NCBI GenBank assembly: GCA_947650285.1
Contig: CANTFL010000637.1
Coordinates: 1-64,000 of the forward strand
Direction: 5' to 3'
From: Hyaloperonospora brassicae
Taxonomy: Eukaryota > Oomycota > Peronosporomycetes > Peronosporales > Peronosporaceae
Length of the DNA: 64,000 bases
In this document: in pieces, positions 34,991 through 44,306 of the stretch
Position numbering within the stretch: position 1 is the first letter of the stretch
Layout: each line of letters starts with the position of its first letter
Made by a program: the position numbers and the translations under genes
The notes under the pieces: model-generated
Database searches by the model: none
Seen by the model: only the letters and a program-made list of their open reading frames with translations
What the model was told of the DNA's origin: nothing

Positions 34991-36768
34991 TGTGGTGAAG
35001 TCATCAATCAAATTATGTACGAGGATCGGTGGCTACACATTTGGGACGCCACTTACTGGTGGAAAAAGAGGCCATGGGACTTGGCGTTCCAGTAAGGAAA
35101 CAGGATCGGCGATCCGATCCAACTGTCGTCAGACTGATGGGTATGGAACGATCTGAGACGGGGTGATCTGAGACAAGACGACAGTTAGAACGATTTCCAT
35201 GGAGCGATCTGGGACAAGGATCTGAGATCAGGTAATGTGATGTGACTCTGTGACGAAGGTGTAACATCCTGCAGATCGGTGACACTCTCTACGGGTCTCC
35301 CAAATGGAGTACTGATTTAGTTTAATTATGGACCGATCTGGAAGTGGGGATGTTTGTGGGAGTCCGTGGGACCGTTTTGAGAATTGTGGATGGTCCCATT
35401 GTGCGGCTAAACCCTTGAGGATGGTATCGGACCATGTACAACGAACGGAAGAACATATAGGGCCGGATCGCACTGTGTCGATCCTCAACGATCTCGAATT
35501 GGGCATCAGATCGGTCATGTTCCCTGCTGATTATGGATATATCGATGATGGAGCTATTGGATTGTGATGTACATGCTTGTTGAAGGTCCATGAGTGATGT
35601 CGCAAAAGTTCAGACCGAAAGAGCCAGTGGAAGCCGGTCGAATGGACGTCGCAAAATGGATTTAGACACATTCGGCATTTGGATACTATTTTGGACTTTT
35701 CGGTATCAAAATTGGGTATTTGGTACCGTATTCGGAATTTGGTCCTTTTTGGTGTCTAGGTACGATATCGGGAGTATTGGCGCTATCTTTGGAGCACAGG
35801 TCACGAAATTTCGACACGTGTTCAAGGGGGCGGTCAAGCTTAAAGGTGATATCGACTTGGACAGTGACCTACGGTTGGGAATAGGCTTAATGATAGGTCG
35901 GATATTAATTTGGTTGGTTAATAAACAGACTTGAACTCTACTTCTTCTGCTCACGACGCACGTTCTCCTCCCCTCTTCTCCGGGCAAGATTGATTTGGCT
36001 TCCCCGGCGGGTCAAGGCACGCGTGTTACAGGGACACAGAAGGCCGATCTTGGCTTGTTGAACAAGATCGAGAAGAGCGATCTCGGGATATCTGGTCCGG
36101 ATCGATCAAGTACTCACACTCAACTCAACTGCTAGGGTAGCAGCCACACAACAAAGGAAAAGAAAAAGGACATTGGACACAAGCTGTCGAGACGGCTCAA
36201 GTGGTCAGAACATCTGGACAAGGCGTTCAAGAAAATACCGAGCGAGATCGAAGCGATCTACTGGACATATCGGCGTGTTTCATTTTGGCGAAACCAAGAT
36301 CCGATCTGTCTATATTGCGCACTTCCGGCAAGATCGGCCGATCCCAAGACCAGATCGGACCGATCCCAAAGAAAGATCGACGCAAGACAACTATTTGCGG
36401 AGTGAAGATTTCCGCACAGCAAAGACCCCGATCCCGAAGACAAATCGAGATCGGTGTGATTCAAGATCTAGATCGCGACATCTTCAACTAGAGATCGCCG
36501 CGACTCAAGATCAGGATCGCAGAACCCCGTTCGTGGTGTGAAGATTTCCGCACCGGAAGCGAACGCTCAACCCAACCGTTCAGCGAGATCGACATCTCCC
36601 AAGTCCATTACGAAGAGCTCAAGCCATCCCAACCGACGGGTACAAAAGGTCAGCACAAGGCTATACAACAAGGCACGGGTCGGAGTATCCCCTCCGTGAG
36701 TCGGCAAGTCTGGGCAAGTGGAAGATCGACATTCACTAAAGTAATTTTGTGAGATCGACTTCACCACA
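34991..36768 (+). repeat. LTR C (5' LTR of element C)
   Basis: From TGTGGTGAAGTCATCAATC to GATCGACTTCACCACA, 1,778 bp. It has a perfect 12 bp inverted terminal repeat TGTGGTGAAGTC. It contains the hairpin CTGCTA-GGG-TAGCAG near 36130, just after ACTCAACTCAACT, and dense GATC sites. It closely matches LTR D; differences are scattered. Confidence 0.93.
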
Positions 36769-36996
36769 ATGGTGCGCGTGCCCGGATCTTCTGAGGCCTC
36801 TGGATATCACCGTGAGTCCACTGGCGAAGATGTCAAGATCAAGCAAGAACCTGGGATTGAAGTGTCAGCGACAGAGGGATCGACGCAGACACGCAGAAGC
36901 ACAAGATCCTCAGGTCATCAGAGTTTTGGGAGGGACTCTGATGAAATGAAAATGGAAGAGGAAGATCGAGAGGTCGATCTGGAAGATAAACCTTAA
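36769..36996 (+). CDS. Leader ORF of element C, start codon inside the primer-binding site
   Basis: A 75-residue frame beginning MVRVPGSSEASGYHRES directly at the LTR edge. Its ATG is the first base pair of the internal region, and ATGGTGCGCGTGCCCGG also reads as a tRNA-complementary primer site (TGG start). The protein is acidic toward the end (MKMEEEDREVDLEDKP). It stops with TAA at 36994, in the same frame as the gag ORF at 37069. The protein sequence is the same in D and E, stop included, so a shared ancestor already had this arrangement. It could be the first part of gag, separated by a stop, or a true leader peptide. Confidence 0.6.
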   Translation: MVRVPGSSEASGYHRESTGEDVKIKQEPGIEVSATEGSTQTRRSTRSSGHQSFGRDSDEMKMEEEDREVDLEDKP

Positions 36997-37068
36997 ATAC
37001 CTCTTCGGGCCCTTTCGGGGGCCACCGCAGATCGCGCTGCAAAGATCGGTCTGCTGGATGAAAACATA

Positions 37069-37878
37069 ATGGTGAAAACCAAAACGGCGAAAGCCAAACT
37101 CAATACCCTCGTCACCAGGTCACCTGACATTAATACGAGGAAGACGTTGGCCGGTTCGGCACGAAAAAAGAAGAAAGCGCCGGGATCGAATACCCTCGTC
37201 AGCAGGTCACCAAAAACTAACACGAGAAAGACCAAGAACCCCGCCGGATCGGCACGAAAGAAGAAGAAAGTGCTGGGATCGAACGGCGAAGATCACCGAA
37301 TCGGAAAACCAATCGGATCGGAGATCGTAGTCAAAGAAGAATATGTTCGTGATATGGCCCAGATCGCGGTGTCGAAGATGGAGTCGGTGACTCAAATGTG
37401 GGAGCGTGCAAACTGTCAGTGCTATTATAGCCACTTCGAGACACTGCTCAAGACAGACCCAGTGTTTAAGATATTACGGCCCAAGTGTATCGACCCTCTG
37501 GGTAAGCCGATCTCTATCCCGCCGCCCGTGACAAGCAAACTCGGTGCGATTGATTTGATTTTGCAGATGTTGAATGAAACGGGCTTCTGCCCTAATGCTT
37601 TCGATTCAGATGAATTGATGAGATGCAGCTTGGAACAGTTGAAGAACGCAGTAAGCGAGTTCGTGGAGGTCACAATACTTCTGGTGGGCAAGACCACCAC
37701 TCCTAGAGACGGTGTCGTCATACCCTCGGGATCTACTCAAGAATATCCCTCAAGATCGACTTATTACGCCTCAGCTGACTCCGAGATGGAGTCAGATGGG
37801 TCCAATAGTTCGTCGGGTGTCTTTGGAACCACCGGGAGGATCGTTTCCAAAAGACAGGATCGGCAAGGCCAGGATTGA
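37069..37878 (+). CDS. Gag N-terminal ORF of element C
   Basis: 269 residues. The first 75 residues hold a tandem duplication of about 30 residues, each copy ending in GSARKKKK, giving a very basic start suited to nucleic acid binding or nuclear import. The rest (EEYVRDMAQIAVSKMESVTQ; AFDSDELMRCSLEQLKNAV; YYASADSEMESDG) matches the gag remnant of GyA at 13653-13378. Same frame as the leader ORF, with a stop and 72 nt between them. It lacks zinc knuckles. Equivalent ORFs are 44307-45110 and 57769-58578. Confidence 0.75.
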   Translation: MVKTKTAKAKLNTLVTRSPDINTRKTLAGSARKKKKAPGSNTLVSRSPKTNTRKTKNPAGSARKKKKVLGSNGEDHRIGKPIGSEIVVKEEYVRDMAQIAVSKMESVTQMWERANCQCYYSHFETLLKTDPVFKILRPKCIDPLGKPISIPPPVTSKLGAIDLILQMLNETGFCPNAFDSDELMRCSLEQLKNAVSEFVEVTILLVGKTTTPRDGVVIPSGSTQEYPSRSTYYASADSEMESDGSNSSSGVFGTTGRIVSKRQDRQGQD

Positions 37879-38391
37879 AGCCTTTGAAGAGCAAGCCAAG
37901 ATCGACATACAATTGGTTGTATGTCAAGGTCGTCCGTGATTTCACGTCTGGAAGATTTTTCAGGAAAAGGTCGAGACGAAGGTTGGGCTCGGAGCTGGAT
38001 CGCCAAGGTCAGATAGGCTTTTCTTCGAGAGCAAATACCCGATGAAGAAAAATGTTTGGAGTTTGGTGATTTGCTCACCGCTCCAGTCCGACATTGGTAT
38101 CTTTAACTGAACGAATCGATACAATTTGATTGGAAGGCTCTGGTGGAAGAATTCTTGTTCGAGTATTGTGGACACGAAGAATCGGTCGATCAACAATACT
38201 ACCTTTCACGGAAACAACCGGATGAGAATCCAATTCGCTTCTCAGGACAACGTTCACCGCATAAATCGAAGGTGAAAAAGATAAAAGCTACTGATCAACC
38301 CATCGAGATCCCTGTTGGAGAATCTACGGAGGTGAAGATCGGTATTAGTCAAGCGTTATCAAGGTTGTGAATAGCACGAGGACTGGATTGG
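37879..38391 (+). pseudogene. Gag capsid remnant fused to protease-RT linker (element C)
   Basis: Broken frames carry IGKARIEAFEEQAK, then EEFLFEYCGHEESVDQQYY (capsid, compare EFMNSFLLEHAGHG in GyA). At about 38240 this switches directly to the linker (PIEIPVGESTEVKIGIS). The switch marks the deletion that removed the rest of gag and the protease. A TGA at 38368-38370 separates it from the long ORF in the same frame; element E has TGG there. Confidence 0.7.
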
Positions 38392-41193
38392 GTGCCAACA
38401 GTAAGATACGGTCCTGGCAAGCTACTATATCTGCAGGTGACGAATACTGGTGATCCGAAGATCGTGTTACCACTACATACCACACTCGGTATGTGGATGA
38501 AAGGCGAGACAACACCAAGATCTCAAGGATACGTGTTGTATGGATCTGGCCGATATAAGGAGTGTCAAACCTTAGCGTATGAAAACACTACCGATGAACA
38601 ATGGAAGTGGCCCGATAATGAATGGATCGAATCTCCAGCAAATCCTGCTAACTATGTTAAATCGATAGAGTTAACGACACGATCAAAAGTTGATCCGGTG
38701 GAAACGGCGGGGGAAGCGGCAGTAATTACTCATCGGATTTCTAAAGCTAAAACGGGAGGAAAAAGTATCAAATATGCGTCAGGAGAAGAGAATGCAGTCG
38801 TCGATGTACTCTCACATGATGAATCGTTTCAGAGTTCTGCTGATCGAGATCGCAAAATTGATCCACAGTGTTTGACGGAACGAGATCGAAGAGTGGTTCA
38901 TCCTTCACACGATAGATCGGTTCAACGTCATATTGATCAAGATCGAGAAAGTGATCGCTCCTATGTAATGAATCGAGATTATGTAGACGACCCACAGCAT
39001 TGGACATGTCGAGATCGCGATGATGATACACAGTATTCGACAGATCGAGACTGCGGAATGAATTCGCCATATTACTATAAATCGTTTACGCTTTATATTG
39101 ATCAAGATCGTGGAAGAGGTCAAGGAATTTCTACGGATCAAGATCCCGAAGGTGACTCGCAGTACTGGATCTGTCAAGATCGCAAAGTGATTTCGCATTT
39201 ACCTGATGGATCGTTTGGGCTTTCTATCGATCAAGATCGAGAAAGTCATCAAACGTATGGTATGGATCAAGATCTCGAAGCTGATCTGGACAGGGGGCGT
39301 GGATTTCTCTGCGGTGATCACTCTACAAGTGGAGATCGATATGGCGAAAACGACCTGCATTCACATGATGGATCGTTTGAGTTTTCTGTCGATCAAGATC
39401 GAGAAGATCGAGAAGATCGCGAAGGTGAACCACCGTATTCGACTTGTCAAGATCGCAGATTGATTTCACATTTATCCGATGGATCGTTTGAGCTTTCTAT
39501 CGATCAAGATCGAGAAAGTCATCAAACGTATGGTATAAATCAAGATCTCGAAGCTGATCTGGACAGGGAGCGTGGATTTCTCTGCGGCGATCACTCTACA
39601 AGTGGAGATCGATATGGCAAAAATGATCTGCATTCACATGATGGATCGTTTGAGTTTTCTATCAATCAAGATCGAGTTAGTGGTCAAAGGTATATTACGA
39701 ATCAAGATCACGTGGATCAGGGTCGCGAAGGAGCTGAAGACGAGTGTAATGGTCTGTTATTATATCTCAATTTGATAGCTGATCTGGACTGGGGGCGCAA
39801 ATTTCTCTGCGGCGATCACCCTAAAAGTGGATATCGACTGTGTATGAAGATACCTTCAGCGATGGCTACTAAAAAGAAGATTAAAAGCGTCGAGTGGATA
39901 CAAGACCGACACAAGCAAGAGATTGACGTCACAAGGGAGATTACGACTGAAGACACCGAATCTGAAGTAGCTGATCTGTTACAAGAACGGTCCAGCTGTC
40001 AGGTAGACGGGATCGGGTTCAAGGATGGTGAGTCGCAAGAAGAGCATTCCCAACTGGTCAAAGGACTCAAAATGATTGCGACCGTGAGATTGTCGAAGGG
40101 AAACGAGGGTGCGAGGTTGCCGGCGCAGGTCAAGGTGGAGATCAATCAAGCGCCGATCGGATTGAATAGATGGGTATGCGAAGATAGCGCGACTAAAGAC
40201 GGAGACCCTGACGATAGTGAAACGGTGCATGGAGAGTCCAGACGTCAGTCAGGCGAGATGTCGACTCATGATGGTGTGTTACAAGAACGAGACAATCGAC
40301 AGCTTGGAGACACAGCTATACCAGGGACTTGCAATGACTTACCTGGAGTGATTGGTGATATGCTGTCTCCTGATGTGATAGATTCCACCAAGGCTATGAG
40401 CTGTGACGCTGTGGAACCCTACCGATTTGATAACTTGAAGATCGAGGAGGGGTCAAAGGCGATCACGTGGGGAAATTCTAGTGATTATGATCCTGACCGA
40501 AAAGAATTCAGTCACCATCATAAAAAAGAGACCGATATGGGATATAGTGAAGAGCATGGACAGTCCACCGTGATGACCGCAGAGACCGATACGGTGGGGA
40601 TTGACCGCTATAATGCGGATCGTAATCCACTGCAGATAAGTCGTGAAGAGAACTTGCGGCTTCATCTCTATCGGTTCAAGGAAGAATATGCACCAAGTTT
40701 AGCCCATATGTGGCACGGACCGTGTTATGAGGCCGTCAAATGTGGAGATCATATTGTACGACTGGATATTGATGGTAAACCATACAGGTTGTTCTCGATG
40801 GTTCATGTTTCGAAGTTGAAGCAGGTCAAGATGTTTCAGTATCGACCAATAATCTGTTTGACGGTATACGAGATTGATCGAGTGGGCTTTGATGAGGTAT
40901 TATGGCTGGAAGATAGCTGGGAAGGATGTCGAGAGGATGATACGTTCGAAGCGAAAAGAACAGAAGACGCGCGATCTGGCCGAAAACCACGGGTTGGACG
41001 AGTACACTGTCCGGTCGGGAAGTGTTGGAAAGGCTCCAGCGATCCGACATGGATAGATGATGCAGATGTAAATTGCGTGGATATGTCGCAGAAATGTGAC
41101 CGTGGTCGAGCAAGCCGGAATCGATTCGAGATGATGCACTTAGAAGAAGCTGAATCAAGGGTCGAACAACGATCTGGAGGTAGGAGTGGTTGA
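38392..41193 (+). CDS. Long ORF of element C: linker, QDR repeats with RNase H-derived pieces, integrase SH3-like and chromodomain-like tail
   Basis: 933 residues, uninterrupted. Residues 1-70 are the Gypsy protease-RT linker (VTNTGDPKIVLP). About 140-450 is repetitive and rich in Asp, Arg and Gln, with units built on DGSFEFSVDQDRE. Two units contain ADLDRGRGFLCGDHS-like text, and a third reads NGLLLYLNLIADLDWGRKF with LCGDH. This resembles the central strand of the archaeal-type RNase H, catalytic Asp included. About 770-830 is the integrase SH3-like domain (MWHGPCYEAVKCGDHIVRLD; RLFSMVHVSKLKQVK). The end resembles the chromodomain (RSGRKPRVGRVH; WKGSSDPTWIDDADVNC). No protease, RT or integrase core. 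Long openness is notable among so many broken genes. The product may act on chromatin or be a by-product of deletions. Confidence 0.72.
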   Translation: MPTVRYGPGKLLYLQVTNTGDPKIVLPLHTTLGMWMKGETTPRSQGYVLYGSGRYKECQTLAYENTTDEQWKWPDNEWIESPANPANYVKSIELTTRSKVDPVETAGEAAVITHRISKAKTGGKSIKYASGEENAVVDVLSHDESFQSSADRDRKIDPQCLTERDRRVVHPSHDRSVQRHIDQDRESDRSYVMNRDYVDDPQHWTCRDRDDDTQYSTDRDCGMNSPYYYKSFTLYIDQDRGRGQGISTDQDPEGDSQYWICQDRKVISHLPDGSFGLSIDQDRESHQTYGMDQDLEADLDRGRGFLCGDHSTSGDRYGENDLHSHDGSFEFSVDQDREDREDREGEPPYSTCQDRRLISHLSDGSFELSIDQDRESHQTYGINQDLEADLDRERGFLCGDHSTSGDRYGKNDLHSHDGSFEFSINQDRVSGQRYITNQDHVDQGREGAEDECNGLLLYLNLIADLDWGRKFLCGDHPKSGYRLCMKIPSAMATKKKIKSVEWIQDRHKQEIDVTREITTEDTESEVADLLQERSSCQVDGIGFKDGESQEEHSQLVKGLKMIATVRLSKGNEGARLPAQVKVEINQAPIGLNRWVCEDSATKDGDPDDSETVHGESRRQSGEMSTHDGVLQERDNRQLGDTAIPGTCNDLPGVIGDMLSPDVIDSTKAMSCDAVEPYRFDNLKIEEGSKAITWGNSSDYDPDRKEFSHHHKKETDMGYSEEHGQSTVMTAETDTVGIDRYNADRNPLQISREENLRLHLYRFKEEYAPSLAHMWHGPCYEAVKCGDHIVRLDIDGKPYRLFSMVHVSKLKQVKMFQYRPIICLTVYEIDRVGFDEVLWLEDSWEGCREDDTFEAKRTEDARSGRKPRVGRVHCPVGKCWKGSSDPTWIDDADVNCVDMSQKCDRGRASRNRFEMMHLEEAESRVEQRSGGRSG

Positions 41194-41195
41194 AG

Positions 41196-41341
41196 TATGC
41201 AAGGAGGTTGCATATGGCTGTAAGGCGGTGAAAGCACATGCCGGGAGGATGTATGTGGCGGAGGATATCGGTGGACGGGTGTGCTAGGAGGTAGCATATG
41301 CTGGTGGAATGGGTTTGAAGGGTGTACTTGGAGGTAGTACA
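41196..41341 (+). other. Hairpin array with GGAGG loops, element C
   Basis: The first hairpin (TATGCAA, loop GGAGG, TTGCATA; 41196-41214) starts 2 nt after the stop of the long ORF. Others: a weaker CACATG...ATGTG at about 41235-41257, GTGCTA-GGAGG-TAGCAT at 41281-41297, and TGTACT...AGTACA around TGGAGGT at 41323-41341. Stems differ while the purine loop is kept. Confidence 0.72.
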
Positions 41342-41555
41342 TGCCAGAGGAATGGGCTGTTCGTATATGAGTATGGAACTGAATTACCAACTAGTTGATG
41401 GAGAGCGAGATTGATTTGGCATGGTGATACAACGATAAAAGATGTGACGAAAGATGATAATGAAATCTGATGTACTATCATTTTCGAATTTTACTAAGAC
41501 CGGCGATCCAGGTAAAGCAGAATGATCTAACGATCTTGTTCAAACGAATAGCGAT
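41342..41555. other. Short non-coding stretch of element C
   Basis: No motif seen; AT-rich at 41395-41480. It lies between the hairpin array and the end of the antisense ORF. Confidence 0.4.
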
Positions 41556-42139
41556 CTAAGCCGAGACTGATGATCTGGCGATCCAGGTCGATTGAATGGA
41601 GATATTAGTGGAGTCCATGTAACTATCGATCTGGTGAAGAATGGGATGGGCTGAACTCAGGCTGTCGATCCGGTCGTCTGTAGGGGAAAGTGGAGATATG
41701 GATCGATCTGGGACTATTCGATTATACCTCCCGTGATCTGGCGCTCTGTACGACAGGTCTTGGGCAGGAGACGAAGGCCCGGTGGGTAGTCGATCTAGTG
41801 ATCCCCTGGAGAAAGGTGTCGATTCGGCCGGACCAAGATCACTTGGAGACCCAGGTCGATCTGGGACTATTGGAGTATACCTCCCGGGATCTGGCGATCT
41901 AGACGACATGTCTCGGGATAGAGATTAAAGTCCGGTTGGTCGTCGATCTGTTGATACCGTGACGATCGATGGCGATCTGTTCGAACCAAGATTACTTAAG
42001 GACCCCGGCCGATCTGGCACTATGGAAATATGCTCTTCTGGATCAGCCGATCTGGGTGACAGAGCGTGATCCGGCGACAAAAATTCGGTAGAATACTCCG
42101 AGGGTACTGGCTAAGTAGGAGACACGTCGGTGAGGTCAT
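41556..42139 (-). pseudogene. Truncated antisense ORF, element C
   Basis: An ATG at about 42139 starts MTSPT, 88 nt from LTR D as in GyA, but a frame change follows. The frame 41909-41556 carries the Ser/Pro/Asp-rich head and ends STWIARSSVSA. Compared with GyA the coiled coil, basic patch and tail are absent. Element E has the same ORF without the break. Confidence 0.62.
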
Positions 42140-42215
42140 AAGATGGACTTGAGTGGTTAAGGCGAACTTGATGAGTGACTGCACTGAGGTCAATTGCTGT
42201 ACAATAAACTTCAGT

Positions 42216-42227
42216 TCAGGGGGAGGT
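42216..42227 (+). promoter_or_regulatory. Polypurine tract of element C
   Basis: CAGGGGGAGGT immediately before the LTR start TGTGGTGAAG. Confidence 0.75.
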
Positions 42228-44006
42228 TGTGGTGAAGTCACTAATCAAATTTTGTACGAGGATCGGTGGCTACACATTTGAAACACCACTTACTGGTGGA
42301 AAAAGAGGCCATGGGACTTGGCGTTCCAATAAGAAAACAGGATCGGCGATCCGATCCAAATGTCGTCAGACTGATGGGTATGGAACGATCTGAGACGGGG
42401 TGATCTGAGACAAGACGACAGTTAGAACGATTTCCATGGAGCGATCTGGGACAAGGATCTGAGATCAGGTAATGTGATGTGACTCTGTGACGAAGGTGTA
42501 ACATCCTGCAGATCGGTGACACTCTCTACGGGTCTCCCAAATGGAGTACTGATTTAGTTTAATTATGGACCGATCTGGAAGTGGGGATGTTTGTGGGGGT
42601 CCGTGGGACCGTTGTAAGAATTGTGGATGGTCCCATTGTGCGGATAAACCGTTGAGTATAGTATCGGAGCATGCACAATGAACGGAAAAGACATATAGGG
42701 CCGGATCGCACTGTGTCGATCCTCAACGATCTCGAATTGGGCATCAGATCGGTCATGTTCCCTGCTGATTATGGATATATCGATGATGGAGGTATTGGAT
42801 TGTGATATACATGCTTGTTGAAGGTCTATGAGAGATGTCCCAAAAGTTCAGACCGAAAGAGCCAGTGGAAGCCGGTCGAATGGACGTCGCAAAATGGATT
42901 TAGACACATTCCTTATTTGGGTACTATTTTGGACCTTTCGGTACCAAAATTGGGTATTTGGTACCGTATTTGGAATCTGGTCCTTTTTGGTGTCTAGGTA
43001 CGATATCGGGAGTATTGGCGCTATCTTTGGAGCACAGGTCACGAAATTTCGACACGTGTTCAAGGGGGCGGTCAAGCTTAAAGGTGATATCGACTTGGAC
43101 AGTGACCTACGGTTGGGACTAGGCTTAATGATAGGTCGGATATTAATTTGGTTGGATAATGAACAGACTTGAACTCTACTTCTTCTGCTTACGACGCACG
43201 TTCTCCTCCCCTCTTCTCCGGGCAAGATTGATTTGGCTTCCCCGGCGGGTCAAGGCACGCGTGTTACAGGGACACAGAAGGCCGATCTTGGCTTGTTGAA
43301 CAAGATCGAGAAGAGCGATCTCGGGATATCTGGTCCGGATCGATCAAGTACTCACACTCAACTCAACTGCTAGGGTAGCAGCCACACAACAAAGGAAAAG
43401 AAAAAGGACATTGGACACGAGATGTCGAGACGGCTCAAGTGGTCAGAAGATCTGGACAAGGCGTTCAAGACAATACCGAGCGAGATCGAAGCGATCTACT
43501 GGACATATCGGCGTGTTTCATTTTGGCGAAACCAAGAACCGATCTGTCTATATTGCGCACTTCCGGCAAGATCGGCCGATCCCGAGACCAGATCGGACCG
43601 ATCCCAACGCAAGATCGACGCAACGCTACTATTTGCTGAGTGAAGATTTCCGCACAGCGAAGACCCCGATCCCGAAGAAAAATCGAGATCGATGTGATTC
43701 AAGATCTAGATCGCGACATCTCCAAATAGAGATCGCCGCGACTCAAGATCAGGATCGCAGAACCCCGTTCGTGGTGTGAAGATTTCCACACCGGAAGCGA
43801 ACGCTCAACCCAACCGTTCAGCGAGATCGACACCTCCCAAGGCCATTACGAAGAGCTCAAGCCATACCAACCGACGGGTACAAAAGGTCAGCACAAGGCT
43901 ATACAACAAGGCACGGGTCGGAGTATCCCCTCCGTGAGTCGGCAAGTCTGGGCAAGTGGAAGATCGACATTCACTAAAGTAATTTTGTGAGATCGACTTC
44001 ACCACA
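42228..44006 (+). repeat. LTR D (3' LTR of C and 5' LTR of D)
   Basis: 1,779 bp, TGTGGTGAAGTCACTAATC to GATCGACTTCACCACA. It is preceded by a polypurine tract and followed by a primer-binding site, so it serves both internal regions. This is the expected product of LTR-LTR recombination between adjacent or duplicated elements. Confidence 0.92.
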
Positions 44007-44234
44007 ATGGTGCGCGTGCCCGGATCTTCTGAGGCCTCTGGATATCACCGTGAGTCCACTGGCGAAGATGTCAAGATCAAGCAAGAACCTGGGATTGAAG
44101 TGTCAGCGACAGAGGGATCGACGCAGACACGCAGAAGCACAAGATCCTCAGGTCATCAGAGTTTTGGGAGGGACTCTGATGAAATGAAAATGGAAGAGGA
44201 AGATCGAGAGGTCGATCTGGAAGATAAACCTTAA
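44007..44234 (+). CDS. Leader ORF of element D
   Basis: 75 residues, the same protein as the leader of C, with the ATG in the primer-binding site and the same TAA stop. A stem-loop (GGCCC, loop TTTCGG, GGGCC) follows the stop within about 11-30 nt, as in C and E. Confidence 0.6.
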   Translation: MVRVPGSSEASGYHRESTGEDVKIKQEPGIEVSATEGSTQTRRSTRSSGHQSFGRDSDEMKMEEEDREVDLEDKP

Positions 44235-44306
44235 ATACCTCTTCGGGCCCTTTCGGGGGCCACCGCAGATCGCTCTTTGTAGAGCGATCTGCTGGATGAA
44301 AATCCA

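Larger units (their letters stand above)
34991..44006 (+). mobile_element. Non-autonomous GyA derivative C, complete with both LTRs
   Basis: LTR (34991-36768), internal region (36769-42227) and LTR (42228-44006). Internal genes: a 76-codon leader frame, a gag N-terminal frame, a gag remnant fused to the protease-RT linker, a long frame with repeats and a chromodomain-like tail, a hairpin array, a short antisense ORF and a polypurine tract. Protease, RT, complete RNase H and the integrase core are missing, so it would depend on a full GyA for mobility. The right LTR is also the left LTR of element D. Confidence 0.85.

Noticed and set aside
36173..36541. A 122-residue frame inside the LTR, recurring in A, B, C, D and E, with two further overlapping frames
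   Set aside because: Its presence follows from LTR conservation. Start codons are lost in some copies, several frames overlap equally well, and indels between LTR E and D are not kept in frame. Not enough to call an LTR-encoded gene.
40836..41390. 184-residue minus-strand frame opposite the end of the long ORF and the hairpin array
   Set aside because: It is mostly the complement of the chromodomain-like tail and of the hairpin repeats (His/Pro/Ser-rich). It is shorter and interrupted in E. Best explained as a shadow frame.
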